Positions 24,597 to 39,700 of a stretch of DNA of 64,000 bases are shown in pieces. Position 1 is the stretch's first letter. The number at the start of each line of letters is the position of its first letter. This DNA is from Anadara kagoshimensis (Eukaryota; Mollusca; Bivalvia; Arcoida; Arcidae): assembly GCA_021292105.1 (NCBI GenBank), contig CM037874.1, forward strand, positions 31,202,800-31,266,799, in the 5' to 3' direction. The translations under genes and the position numbers were made by a program. The notes under the pieces were generated by a model. It was given only the letters and a program-made list of their open reading frames with translations. It was not told the DNA's origin and did not search any database.

Positions 24597-25687
24597 TAAC
24601 AAATATTGTGTGAATCGAAATTACAGAATAAAATATACGGAACAGGATCAAATATTAGCAGACGAATTTTTAGACGGGTCGCATTTCTGTCCTGGCTGTC
24701 CACTGATAAACGTCCACCCGGTGCCGTTTCATCGAGAAATTTATTTATGACGTCATAACATAAATTCATGTGACGTCTAACACTTGTACTGTTGGCCTTA
24801 CGTTTATTTTTTCATGCCGCATGACCATTACTATGATACTTGTAACCGACTTTGCAACAGCCGGCTTTGAACATTAAAGGCTTGAAAAGATGAAAAAATT
24901 GAGATGTTTTTCGAAATTATACTCGGTAATGGCAAATTACTTCAAAATTACTTTAAAAATTGGTATGATTTTACGGATAACAGTATTTTCGCATAGATTT
25001 ATATAGTAAATATGTATAAAAAAAATGCACGTGGATGCTTGTTTTTACCTTCAAATTTAACATTTTTTATATTATAGAAAATGTATCACTTTCACATCAT
25101 TTCATATTATTCATATTTTTTTCAAATTAAGATTTTTTTTATAATTTTCCGACAATGGCAAATTACTTCAAAATTCTTTGAAAATATTAGAGCGGCATAT
25201 ATTTGTTTTATACCTCACTTTAATGTCAACTATTATAAATAAACAAATAAATAAATAAACGTTTCGAAAAGTCTTTTTATGCTGTATCTCGACTGCGATA
25301 CTTTTTCTTTTTCCCGGCTTTTCCCCACGCGGACTGTCATTGGTTTGGTAGTAATTTTTGCTAGAAAAGGACCGGTTACGGTTACAGCGTTAATTAAAAG
25401 GTGATATTTCTGAATTTAATTAATGCCTCGCTTGTATATTCAGGGACATTCCTCATTAATTGAAAATCCCCTTCATACTAATCCATTTGCATATTCGAAA
25501 TGTATCCCGGCACCGATCCTGCCTCAGAGAGGATAGATTACGTGCATATCACCTATGTCAATCACCTGTAAACCGGATATCTCTAATTAACTCTGTCCAG
25601 TACTCTATCTGAAAAACTGCTTTATTATTGTGTACTACAGATGAAAATCATGATATCACTGATGAAGTCTCTCTCATCTCTCCCGAC

Positions 25688-25690
<3 letters not shown>
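24597..25690. promoter_or_regulatory. 5' flank of ttd14, promoter region inferred
   Basis: Holds the 5' UTR and presumably the ttd14 promoter, but no convincing TATA box or initiator can be named. The in-frame TAA at 24621-24623 bounds the coding start. A 22-base phrase AATGGCAAATTACTTCAAAA(TT) occurs twice, at 24929 and 25154. Confidence 0.35.

Positions 25691-25691
<1 letters not shown>

Positions 25692-25725
<34 letters not shown>
25692..25725. repeat. (CT)17 microsatellite
   Basis: Uninterrupted CT run. Confidence 0.97.
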
Positions 25726-25729
<4 letters not shown>

Positions 25730-25900
25730 TTTTTAACATCTCATTATCACACATAAGTACAAAAAGATAAAAATAAAATTAAAATAAAAAAAATCATTTT
25801 CTCTGACTTTCCCGTATTTATCTGTTCTATCAGGGTACATGGACTCAAGAAGACTAATATCATAACTGTATGTATAGGTGAGTTGCGTCCCTTTATTAAG

Positions 25901-27067
25901 ACTTTTATAGTTGTATCTGATGACACACGACTAAACATACCTAGCCTGACTAGCTAAAAAGTATTGGCAATAATAATTGCATGTTTTTGGTGTCACTTTT
26001 CTGAACACATGTGTAGCATTTTGTACACTGCATGCAAGGCAAAAACGTTTCAATCTAATTGCATGTCTTTGGTGTCACTTTTCTGAACACATGTGTAGTA
26101 TTTTGTACTCTGCATGCAAGGCAAAAACGTTTCAATCTAATTGCATGTCTTTGGTGTCACTTTTCTGAACACTGAGGACTTTTATAGTTGACACACGACT
26201 AAACATACCTAGCCTGACTAGCTAAAAAGTATTGGCAATAATAATTGCATGTCTTTGGTGTCACTTTTCTGAACACATGTGTAGTATTTTGTACTCTGCA
26301 TGCAAGGCAAAAACGTTTCAATCTAATTGCATGTCTTTGGTGTCACTTTTCTGAACACTGAGGACTTTTATAGTTGACACACGACTAAACATACCTAGCC
26401 TGACTAGCTAAAAAGTATTGGCAATAATAATTGCATGTCTTTGGTGTCACTTTTCTGAACACATGTGTAGTATTTTGTACTCTGCATGCAAGGCAAAAAC
26501 GTTTCTTCAATCTAATTGCATGTCTTTGGTGTCACTTTTCTGAACACTGAGGACTTTTATAGTTGACACACGACTAAACATACCTAGCCTGACTAGCTAA
26601 AAAGTATTGGCAATAATAATTGCATGTCTTTGGTGTCACTTTTCTGAACACATGTGTAGTATTTTGTACTCTGCATGCAAGGCAAAAACGTTTCAATCTA
26701 ATTGCATGTCTTTGGTGTCACTTTTCTGAACACTGAAGACTTTTATAGTTGACACACGACTAAACATACCTAGCCTGACTAGCTAAAAAGTATTGGCAAT
26801 AATAATTGCATGTCTTTGGTGTCACTTTTCTGAACACATGTGTAGTATTTTGTACTCTGCATGCAAGGCAAAAACGTTTCAATCTAATTGCATGTCTTTG
26901 GTGTCACTTTTCTGAACACTGAAGACTTTTATAGTTGACACACGACTAAACATACCTAGCCTGACTAGCTAAAAAGTATTGGCAATAATAATTGCATGTC
27001 TTTGGTGTCACTTTTCTGAACACATGTGTAGTATTTTGTACACTGCATGCAAGGCAAAAACGTTTCA
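25901..27067 (+). repeat. 186-bp satellite array with an inner 82-bp sub-unit
   Basis: CTAGCCTGAC recurs at 25941, 26209, 26395, 26584, 26770 and 26956. Spacing is 186 bp, with one 189 (an extra TTC) and a first interval of 268 caused by an extra 82-bp sub-unit (GCATGTCTTTGGTGTCACTT ... CGTTTCAATCTAATT). Units look 97-99 percent identical. The open frame at 25977-26168 is a by-product. Confidence 0.95.
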
Positions 27068-27690
<623 letters not shown>

Positions 27691-28975
27691 TGTTGGATTT
27701 TAAGTATTTTGTATATTTATAACAATCATAATCACAGTGGCAATACCGTGAATCCAATATGACTTGCTATGGTAAAAGATTGAACCGTTATACAAACCTA
27801 GACATCTTTTATCAGTACGTCAGTACCGCAATAAACTTCATTTGAAATTATTTCAATTCCGATTTGCGTAACACCCGGCGAATGATAAATGGGTGATTAC
27901 TTTCTTAAGAACTTGATTTCTTTTCACGATAAAACCTTTTATGAGAAATGAAAAGCTTTTGTAAATGATGTCTGCATTTTCTATTGAAACTGTCCTCTTT
28001 AGGTGGAAGTTACGAAAAACATTTAAATTGAGCTAGTGACATTTTCTTTTATTCATAAAATGTTTAAAATCTATAAAACAGGACTGAGTCTTTCATTTTA
28101 TTTTATTTTTTTCTTTTACAAAATTACAACCCACTCTTAAAATAAGATTATCATACGGTATTGATTAACTGACTTTAAAACGAGGTTCAAGTAGATAAGT
28201 ATTCGGGAGATCCGGTGGTTTAGCTCATAGTAATTTGTCAATAACCTTGCTGTTAGAAGTTTAATTTCCTGTCACTATTTGTGTAAATAATGATGGTTGT
28301 TTGGTGGATGATACGTGGACGAAAATGAAACATCTTAATGTCAATAAATGCTGGGCATGCAAATGACGTTTTAGTGTTCAATGGTTTGGTCAGTTACTCG
28401 TGAAATTAAATAGATGCAATAGTCGCACACGGCATTTTACAATAATGTAGCCAATGTTTTTTTTTTAACCAAGTGGATTTTTATTTAAATATAATTTAGT
28501 TACAAAACGGTAATTATAATGAGATAGAAATAAACAAAAGCTGTTTGTAAACCCCCAATAAATTATGCCCCCCCTTCATGGGACAGGTGAGCAAAAATGC
28601 CCGTATTACGGTAGTTCGTTTCGTTTAAATTCATTCTGGAAAATGACGGAGGAGAAAAATAAAATGCATTTTTCATTTGATGAAATTAGAGTAAAAACGT
28701 AAACAATTCATTAAGAAAAATTCTTTATACAATTTGTATTTTTATATCAACAAATATAATTGTAGTGATTAATATTTTGTCGATTAAAAATTTTTAAATA
28801 ATAAAATAAATATTTAGTCTATATTCTGTGCGGACACTTAACTTTTTGCACAGGATAAAACAAAACTTGTATCTATGCTGAAGTGACTGAATTTTTTGGC
28901 ATGAACCGTTTGAAATTGAGTAAACAGGTTATCTGTAAATTTGACATCATTTAAGAAACCTGAAAGGTGTCAATA
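27691..28975 (+). promoter_or_regulatory. 5' flank of trim37, promoter region inferred
   Basis: Upstream of the ATG with no TATA box that I trust and no upstream coding exon. The 5' UTR boundary cannot be read from sequence alone. Confidence 0.35.
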
Positions 28976-29029
28976 ATGGCAACAGGAGGAAGCAGGAAGG
29001 AAAAGAGGATCGAGGAACACTCTGTTGAA
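28976..29029 (+). CDS. trim37: trim37 exon 1
   Basis: 54 nt, residues 1-18, a Lys/Arg-rich leader ending HSVE. Human has a shorter leader ending QSVE at the same junction. Donor GTGAGA, phase 0. Confidence 0.85.
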
Positions 29030-32000
29030 GTGAGATATTTTTCAGAAAAATTATGTCCATCTCATTTCATACATCAGTACAAAGCATAAACCTATCATCA
29101 TATGTTGTAAGAAGTATCTAAATTGACACAATTTACTAACATAATTTTCAGATGAAAGAAGAGCATCAGCAGCAGTTTTTGGTCTGGCAAGATCCTTGCC
29201 GGAACATGGGTCCATGATCTGTGTCCCCAGAAAACCCTACTTGTACACCTCAGTGTGTTTTGTGAAGTTTTTTGCATGACAACAATTTCCCATTCTCACG
29301 TGTAACTTGAAAGAGAAAAAACATATGCAGGGTTGGACCAGGGATCAAACCTAGACCTCCTGCACTGTATGCAAGTGCTCTACCACTGAGCTACCCAGAT
29401 TGCTACATAGTACATTCCTCCCTTCCTTTTTTTTTTTTTTTTGATTCAACTACCTTCAATCGAAACTCCAAGGTTCCACCCTGGGACCTATCTGTTGGTC
29501 GGCCACTTACCAGGGTCGGACGAGCCCCCCAAATGTAACAGGAAAGAGAAAAAAATGTAGGGTCTGCCCAGGAATTGAACCTAAAACCTCCTGCACCATA
29601 GTTGCTCTATCACTGAGCTACTGAGACCGCTACACATGCATTTACTCATAATGAGCAATATGGATATTTAGAAAAAATTTGAGTGACTTATTAACCAGAC
29701 CTTAAAATTTAATGAGTTCATATGTTTTTAATCTTAAGAAAGTTTTATAGCTGGCTCTCTAAAACTTAAAACCACTATACAGTAGCTAATTTGGTTGAGT
29801 GCTTACTTCATTTTTGGGATTGAGCCCCCACCATGTCAGACCAAGACTTAATAATAGGTAATGACTGTTTGATCTATTGTCACTCAGCATTTAAAATGGG
29901 GTTCAACAGAAGAGACCTTAAAAATTGATGCCCTTTGTCACGGAAGGCGTGGCATGGAAAAGAACCTTCCCTGCACATCGCACTGTGTGCACTGTAAAGA
30001 TGAAAATTTCTTTAACTTCACTTAAAGCTGGTGACATCTCGGTATAAGTGACTTGGATGTAGAACCCTATTCAATCAATCTACAACTTAAAAATCATAAT
30101 TACAATTGAAACCTGGGACCTTTCCAATATTAAAGGGACACTACACTACCCACTGAAGTACCTGGCCACCTAACAGTATCTATCCTGATCTGCCACATTC
30201 TTCTTGCCCTCTTTTCATTCCTACTCTCTGGAATGGAAACCACAATTAAGATCTAATACATATATTTGATGGACCTGTGAAGAACTTACTGATAATGACG
30301 TAACTGTTGGTCGGCCACTTACCAGGGACGGGTGAGTGGCAAAATGTAACAGTGAACAATAACAAACAAAAAATTTAATGAATTTTCTATGAAAATTTTA
30401 TGAATTTTATTGTCACAAACACAGTAGCACAGACAGTAACATGTAAAACCCCATTGCACTCAATTGTCAACATTTGAAAAAAAATCGCCTAGGCCGGGAA
30501 AACCTTTTGGTACATGGAACCTTCCTTGGCTCCATTCCTTAGATGTTTGTATAAACAATATAGAATTTAAAAGACATTGATTGTTTTTTGTCATTATTGT
30601 AAAATGTATCTTTTATTTTAGAGCCTAGCAGAAGTGTTCCGATGTTTTATTTGTATGGAAAAATTGGTGGAAGCCAGACTTTGTCCCCATTGTTCCAAAC
30701 TTTGTTGTTTTACCTGTATAAAAGTGAGTGAGACATTTGCTGTAAATCTAAATTGAGATTTATGTTATGTTTGAAAAGAATCTTTTAATTATACACTAAT
30801 ATTACAGGTAATGTTTTTATGATCAATTTGGTATTCATCTTGGCAACAACTTTTTCAGTGATGGTAGCATTTTGTTTCTGGATAGCCATTAGCCAAGTTA
30901 GTGACTATCAAAGTTTTGGTTTTTACGGTTGTAATCCTGTAGCAAATTCACAGACTATATCAGACTGTAAACACATTGATAATCTGTCAGTGAAAACCAT
31001 CTTATATTTGAATTTGTATTGAAACTAGTCTACATTTATTGGTAAGACCAAGTCTTTATGATATGCCATTAAAACAAAAATATACATGTAATTTCATAAT
31101 TTTGGAGACAAAAGCTCTAAGACCATTTGCACTTTCTGTATGATTCTGTGAATGTTTATTAGGTACTATTATATTATTAAGCCAATATCTGAGTTTTATT
31201 GACCAATTTGAAACTTTAAAATTCTTAAATGTTAACATTTAAATGAGGAAATACTATGTACCAGTACCAAAACCAAAATGAAATGTTAAATACATGTATT
31301 AGCAATACTGTATCTTGTACTTTGCAGCGTTGGCTAACAGAACAAAGGTCACAGTGTCCACATTGCAGGTTTGTAAATATTTCTTAATTATCTCACTCTT
31401 TCACCCTAGCTGGAGAAAAAAAATCTTTATATATAAAAACAGAGTACAAGAAATGTAATAAATTTGAGAATGTTTAGAACAAATTTAAGTTTGGTGAATC
31501 TGATATTATATTGACAAATACTTGAACCACTGGGGTAGCTCAGTTGATAGAATGCTTGCTAAGTAAGTGGGAGGTTGTGGGTTTGAACCCCAACTACGTC
31601 TGACCCAAGATTTGAAAGTGGGTGTTGACTGTTATTTTGCCAAGCACTCAGCATTACAAAATGAAAGTCACTGTTCTTTCAGCTGGAAACTTGAAGTAAA
31701 CAATGTCCCTAGTATGGTAGGTGTTGCAGGATAAAGAACCCTGAGGTATAATGCCATAAGAGCAAAGCACAGGCAAAATTTTGCACCTTCTCGTAGCTGG
31801 CGATGTCTTAATATAAATGAAATATTCTTGACTGGGATAGTAAACACCATTACTCTTAACTCAACTTTTACAAATACTTAACACTTATACATGACATACG
31901 GTAGGTGTTATCTGTAAGTGGTACGATAGCTTCACATTCCAAAGCTGTGGATAGTAACGATGATGATGTAGCTTTAAACAATAACATTTCTTGTGATATA

Positions 32001-35000
32001 AAATATAAAATCATTAGGTATTACAAGTTTTATTGACTTTTTTCAGGGCATCTTTACACTTACATGAACTTGTAAATTGTCGCTGGGCAGAAGAGGTCAC
32101 TCAACAACTAGATACTCTCAAAGAATGTGCTCCTCAACCCAAATCAGATGATGGAGAGAAGGATGTGTAAGTGTCTTATATTCTTGTTTTATCTTTGTTG
32201 GTCTGTTTATATTGCTTGTAGTAGGAAGCTTTCTCTTTAGCAGCCATAGGTGACATCTCTTTAATCTATGGTGTTTTTAGAACACAGGGCCTCTGTTTTG
32301 AGTCTCAACTGCAGTGTTCGTTCTAGGAATTTTCATAGTGGGCCATTTTCAAAAATGTTTTCACTAAATCGCCATTACATTAATGTTTTTGCATTTATGA
32401 TAGTGCTCATCATTGATGAAAACCTTAGATGTCTGAAAGTAGTGAAAATGAAAGTTTAGTAAGTAAACATTTGACGGTCTGTCTAGATCTGATAAAAAAG
32501 TCAGCTTATTAGTCCCCTACCGGCGAAAGCCGAAGGGGACTTTAGGTTTGCGCTCTGTCCCTCTGTCCCTCTGTCCGTCTGTCCGTCCGTTCGTCTGTCA
32601 CGCTTCAGTTTTCCACACTTATTTTCTAAAATCTTTTAGATAATGAACTGATTTTTGGTATGTTAGTCTACCATGATAAGTTGCAGATCAAGTTAGCGTT
32701 TCATTGTGGTCCGCAAATTTTTACCTGAGTTATGGCCCTTTGAACTTTGAAAATTCACTGAAATTTCAGTTTTCCGCACTTTTTTTCTAAATGCTTTTAG
32801 ATAATGAACTGATTTTTGGTATATGAGTCTACCATGATGAGTTACAGATCAAGTTTACGTTTCGTTTCCATCTGCTAATTTTTACCGGAGTTATGGCCCT
32901 TTGATCTTTGAAAATTCACAGAAATTTTAGTTTTCCGCACTTTTTTCTACACGCTTGCAGAAATGGAACTAATGTTTGGTATGTGACTCTACCATGATGA
33001 GTTACAGATCAAGTATATGTTTCGTTTCCATCTGCTAATTTTTACGGGAGTTATGGCCCTTTGAACTTTGAAAGTTTTCCGCTCTTTTTTTCTACACGCT
33101 TGCAGTTAATGAATTGTTTTTTGGTATGCAGGTCAACCATGATGAGTTACAGATCAAGTTTACGTTTCGTTTCACTCCACTAGTTTTTATGGGAGTTATG
33201 GCCGTTTGAACTTTGAAAATTCAATGAAATTTCAGTTTTTTGCACTTTTTTCTACATGCTTGCAGATAATGAATTTTTGAGAACTCCATTGCTGGTTTTT
33301 GATTTTACTATGATCAAGTTTTGCTTTACATCTTGAATAACACGTATAATTTATAACTATAAATCTTTGTACCATATAATAATGTACATTTTACCTAAAA
33401 CTTTGGGATTAGTGAAATATGCGACCGGTAGGGGACTATGTATTGTTTTGCAATACTTTCAGAATGCTTGTTTTGGATATTTTTCACTTGGAAATGTAAC
33501 TACTTTTTACACATAAGCTGTTGGCTTGTAAAAAGTACTACATTTATGTATGAGTGACTTACTTACTTTACTTAGTCCTCTTCGTGCTGGGAGCACATAA
33601 GGCCTTGACCGAGGACTTCCATCTCTGTCTGTCTGCTGACATTTTCTGTTTTGTGCCTCACGTCCATCCTTGTTCTTTCATTTCCTTTTCGACTGATCTT
33701 CTCCAAGTCTTCTTCGGTCGTCCACTGCTTCTTTTACCAGGTGATGTCCATCTACCGTAATTGCAACTCTTGTATGTATGAGTGAAACAAACCCAATTTT
33801 GCATGGGACAAGTGAAAACATAAAATGGTACCGTAATCTTTAATCCTGCATCAGTTCACAATTGGTTTTCTATGGTTTTTCTTTTTTTTCCATTTTGAAT
33901 TCAATAATTTGTTTTGATTCCCCTAAACTTTGATAAAAAATTCAGTGAAAAATTAAAACCTTTGTGCTTGTTTAGTAGAAATTTGTGAAAAAGAAGAATA
34001 TAGCGGGATGTAATAAATAAATAGGTGGCCAGGTAGCTCAGTGGGTAGAGTGTCCTAATGGTATGGGAAGGTCCTGGGTTCGGTTCCCGGTTTGGTGACT
34101 ACATTTTTTCCCTTTCCTGTTATATAATTTTCCTTATTATTTATAGATGTGAAGAACACCAGGAAAAATTAACTGTGTATTGTTGGACATGTAAACAGTG
34201 TATATGTCATCAATGTGCCCTCTGGGGTGGAACAGTAAGTATAGCTTCAGTATGTCAATTATGTATATTGGATATAATGAAGATTCCATCTTTAAATAAC
34301 AAAATTAACCACAAGCACTTTTTAAAATCAAAATGTTAGGTATTAACTAACTAAAATTAGATGTACATGTATATGGTTTTCTTATTTGTATTTAAAGGGA
34401 CACTGAAGTCTAGGGGATTATGACCAAAATCGATAGTTATAAGTACAATATTAATAATAAAATTCAAAAAAATAAAAAATTATTCCATTAAGATATATAT
34501 TTCGCTATTTGAAAATTGCCGAAAATCATCGCCGCAGCTCTTCTGTGTTGGAGGTGAGAAGAACACGCTGTGACGTCATGTGTGAACAAACCTCGCCATG
34601 CTATCAATAGTGTGGTTACAGTATAGTGTAAAAGTTGTTAAAAATATTGTTTAAATATGGTTTTGTGTGCGACCGTTGATTGTAAAAATAATTAAAAAAT
34701 TATGATAACTTAGAATTTGTCTCTATTTAGACTTATTTTAAATTTAATAATGACCAATATTGGCTAAATCATGTGCACAATAATCTATGCATCAACTAAC
34801 CTAAAATGATAAAATATTCTTTTATTTTTTCACGATAAATCAATAAGATCCCAATTTCTTAAAAGTAGAATTTACATCCCTTTCTCGCATACAGGTAATT
34901 AAGAGATTATCAGTAACCTACAGTACCTTTAGATCCTGTTTATTAGACATTCCATCGCCGGTAATCAAGAGGTAGATCTACCTTACAATATACAACATAG

Positions 35001-36753
35001 ATCTGAAGATTGATAGGTGTAAATAAATTAAGTGATAAAGTCTTCACGATATCCCATATTAAATGTAAGTATAATTAATATGGAATTTTGGAAAGATGCA
35101 TTAAAAAATATTAAATATTTCAATATTGATTTACAAATGTATAAATTGATGGGTGTCGTGACTGGCGGTATGAAATTAAAATGATTTAAATTAATGAAAT
35201 ATTCCTATTCGTAAGTTCAATTTTAAACATCAAAAACTCTAAAAAAAAAAAAAAATTAATCCCCCCCCCCCCCCCCCCCCCCCCCCCGCTTCTCATGTCA
35301 TTGATGCGAAGAAAAATTATGTCTGTAACAGTGTGATCTGTTTTTAAGTAGACTTGGCTGCAAATTTCATGAAAATCTCTTAAAAAAGTAAAATAAAGTA
35401 CAATATCCACAGTATATTATTTACTATGTTATACTGCTGTTTGTGTTCACCATATTTCATAATTTCTGCTACTTCGTCTGTTTTCACATCTTGATATAAA
35501 TGAAATTATCTTGACTACGATTTTGCCTTACAAGTTATAACATATTCAGATATAAATGGAATTATCAGGACATGGATTATACAATTCAGCAATAATTATA
35601 GCTAGCGTCATCTTGATATAAATAAAATTATCTTGAGATATATAATACAATCCAAGTTATAATTATTGACATGACTGGTGACATCTTGATATAAGTGAAA
35701 TTATTGTGAGATGTGAAGATACTTAAATGTAACTACAAATAATTAATACATGTATAAACTAAAGAGAATGTATTGTCCAATTTTCATTAGATTTAAAAGG
35801 ACAGCTTATTTCCCGGTTTCAATGGTACACATATATAAAGAAATTGGGAAACAATTACAACTTATAACTTCTGAAAGAAACGCATCTCTTATTTTCCAAA
35901 GTATACACAGGTTGAAATAACTCTCCTGTTTATTGTGTAACCAGTAGGTGATCTGATGACAAAACGCATTAAAAATTAAAATAAAAAAGTGAAATTAAAT
36001 TCTTGGCTCATAACAATTGTGTGGCGAAAAGGGCTCAATAGGTGGTCAGGTGGCCCAATCGGTAGAGCGTATGTTAGTACATGTATTGTGAAGGTCCCGG
36101 GTTTGAATTCGGTTACGCCGCTGTTACATTTGGGGAATCATCCGACCCTGGGCATTGGCTGACCAACAAGTTGGTCCCAGGGGTGGAACCCGCTGGTTTC
36201 GATTCAAGGGAGTTGAATAGAAAAAAGATGGGAGGAATTTGGCGGTCCGTGTAGCTCAATCGGTAGAACGTCCCGCTAGTATTAGGAAGCTCCCGGGCTC
36301 GAGTCCCGGTGTAGCAGCTGCATTTTCCCCTTTCCTGTTAGTACATCAAAAGTAGCTATCCCCTCTTCTGATTTACAAATGCTTGTTATTCTTTTTTCAT
36401 ATATAATTATTATCATCATTAATATTATTTTAATGCATATTAACATCATTTTCTGGAAGGACCTATTTATTTATTCTATATACGTATTTATTATAAATAA
36501 ATATAAGTAAAAGTCTGAATAATTATTGTGAAAAATGATGTTGTTAAAAATTCTCTAAAAATTATAGATATTTATGAATTATGAGATTATCAACATCTTA
36601 AAATAAGGTGTGTAAATATACAACTACTGTTGCAGTTAAAGGGTTGGTAAATATACAGGAAGTGTCGGTATACCTGTCTCGTTAGTTAAGTGGATTGGGT
36701 ACACTCCGATATACAACTAGTCAGTCAATATTGAGGGTTTAATTACAGGTGAC

Positions 36754-36791
<38 letters not shown>

Positions 36792-39700
36792 CTTTATTCT
36801 CATCAACCGTAAATGTTTTTTTTTTCATGACTGGCCATGGTGTAATGTCTTCTCGTCTTATGTTGTTTCTTGCAATCGTTGCTAATCGCAAAACTTCTTG
36901 GTTGAAATGCACGATCTCAAGGTCAAAGCTGTCGATTATACATTTTTAAATAAATTGCAATTTTTAATTTTGTCTTTGATCTGTACGATTTCTGTGCAGC
37001 AAATGCATTCCCTCTCAGTGTTCATTGCTCGGCAGTTTCATTATATGTCCCAAACCTACAAACGATGATCATTATCTATAACTTCGCATGAATCCGATTT
37101 GAATAAATTCTCTGGTTTACTTTCAGTTCCCTAATATTCTGACTCAAAATCAAAAAGATAATGCGCCATTTCTAATAATATGGATAAGTAACAACTCGTA
37201 AATTCGACAATTCAGTATATATAAACAGTAGTTAGGAAGAGTGGTTGTTCACACATGACGTCACAACTTGTTTTCGTACCTCCCGATTGAAGAGTTCCAA
37301 AATGGCCTGAGGTTACGAATTTTGATTTTTTAAACTTCTATATCTTTTTTATTTCGGCGAATAAAAAGGTGAAATTTTCAATATAATAATAATTTAACAT
37401 AAATTTTCATATTTTGGTCAAATTGGCTAGACTTCAGTGTCCCTTTAAATTGAAATTTCAATTAACTTGAAAAAAAGAGTACAGGATGTTACTTTTTTGG
37501 CATTAGCTTTGATCAAATTTTTCATATTTTCATATCATGTTAGAGACAGTGGGACACAGAATTGTGTGTAATATATGTACTTGTATAAGTATAAATTATA
37601 GTAAAATCCCTATTGTTCTATCAGATTTTAGCCTGTAAATTGTGAAAAACTTAAACAATATGTTTTTAATACTGTGAAAATAATTGAGATGGCAAAAGTA
37701 GCAACTGGCTAGTTGTATTTTGATCCTGTTATCACTATTAAATGTAAAGAGTGGCATGGGGCTATAAATTATATTGTTTCCCCATCAAGGATTTTTTATT
37801 GATTTATATGTATAGCTATTTTATTAACCTGTTGTTTGTATTCTAACAAGTATCTGTTTAAAATTTTGACAGCATTCAGGTCACACTTTTAAGCCATTAG
37901 ATGGTGTTTATGAAGAACATGTTAAGAAGATAACAGAAGAATTAAACCAGTTAAAGAGAAGACATGTAGAATTAATAAGCCTTGTACAAGATGTGGTTAG
38001 TATTAACTTGTATATATTCTATATCACTTTATTGTCAGGAGTTTAAAGTTTTTAATTACTAGTAGGTTTTATTCTTGAGTATCGTTACTTGAGGTGTTAA
38101 GTGAGTGAATCATGAATTTGTCATTGTCACACTTTTTGTCAGTTGTCAGAATTTTTGTTATGAATCACTTGGTTTTGTTTAACTATAAATGGAACATTGT
38201 TATATAAGACAAAACTGTAGTTTTACAATCACCAATGTTCAAAGATATTCAGGGGTCACACTGACTTCAATCTTTTTTTCTCCAAAACTTTCGCCAGAAC
38301 TGTTTTTTTTGTTTTTTTTGCCAAATATAATTTTTATGGGCCAAAGATATTTTCTGATATAATTGTAATTTCTGGCAAAGATTTAAGAGAAAAAATTGTC
38401 TAATAAAATACATGTCTGATGACATGAAAAATAACAACAGTTTTGTTCTTGTTTTATTCGTAAAATAAAGCACTAATTATATAAGTACTTTCATACACAA
38501 AAATTTATTCCAGACACTACAAAGGCGTATTAAACCCAAACGATGACAACTTTGGAGCTTTAGCCAAATTTTCCAAGTCGTCAGTTGGTTTACATTTAAC
38601 CATAATGGCACAGTGGCGATGTTGCCAATAATCTGATTTCTTTGACTTCGCATGTTGATTTATAAGTGAATCGATCAGTTAATCAAAGATGAGGCACACG
38701 CTTCGTAATTATCGAAAAGTACTCAACTGTTTTTACTAGCGACCAAAGATCTACCGCCGATAATTATACATTCTAAATAACCGGTGTTTATCCGTAAATG
38801 CGCTTGGAACACTACACGGACGCCAGTCGCGGCTTGGTAATCACTCGCTGACAACGTTAATTAATCTTGTGAAAGGATTAATCCACCTGTAATTAACACC
38901 TTCACACGTGGACTTTTGTTTATTCAACATCATGAACATGGCTTCGATGACCCAATTAAACACTCATTCGGAACTCACTAGATTAATCGTTTGATATACA
39001 CATAGACGGAGACGGAAACCTGTTGCTTTAATGACTCTCTGCTCATGTCCGTGATGTGCAATGAACCTGTTTATGTATACATATTTTTTTCGCCATCACT
39101 TTCGCCGATGTTAAGTTTTTATCGCCAAATTTATTTATTTTTCTCATTTTGCGAAAAAAGCGAACGGCAGCGTGAACCCTGGATATTTAAAAAAAAAAAA
39201 AGGGTAAACCTTGTTATAATGCCCCTTGATAAATTTGACATCTTGTTTATCGTCACAGTATATTGAAGTCCTAAAACAATTTCTCCTATTTTTATTTCTT
39301 TGTAAATCTGTAAATTTATCACCAAACCCTTTATTATGCCAGTGTTTAAAAAACAAGCAAGCCTTGATATTATGCTCCTTGATAAATGTGACACCTTGCT
39401 TATCACCACAGTATTTTGAAGTCCCCAAACCATTTCTGCTGTCTTTTTTCTTATATACTTAATAAATCTCCCTCTTTGTATCATCAAATCCCATAATTAT
39501 GCCAATATTTAACTAAAAAATGTTGGCAGTGAATCAAGGGTTTACTCTAATATAAAGTGTTTAATTTGTGTTTTTACCTTACATGAGTGTAGCACAAAAT
39601 GTAAATCTTGCTAAATCATTCTTTTAAAACCAGGTTTTGGGGGTTCAGTACTTTCAGTACTTTGATTTATTTACAGGAACGTAACATTGATGGAGTAAAG

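Larger units (their letters stand above)
34396..37444. mobile_element. 3.05-kb TTAA-flanked TIR element in trim37 intron 5
   Basis: Perfect 18-bp terminal inverted repeats, AGGGACACTGAAGTCTAG at 34396-34413 and its complement at 37427-37444, each flanked by TTAA (34392-34395, 37445-37448). Looser inversion continues inward for about 200 bp, including TGTGACGTCATGTGTGAACA near 34570 and its complement near 37245. TTAA targets are used by piggyBac and Kolobok families. No transposase open frame seen. It contains a poly-C run, an (AAT)n run and tRNA-headed SINE pieces. Confidence 0.85.

Noticed and set aside
25901-27067. Regular repeats resembling a CRISPR array
   Set aside because: Eukaryotic context, contiguous satellite with no unique spacers. 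The 64-bp array at 57722 is likewise an exon repeat.
39131-39487. 118-residue minus-strand open frame
   Set aside because: It arises from a 153-bp tandem duplication in intron 6 and shows internal repetition only.
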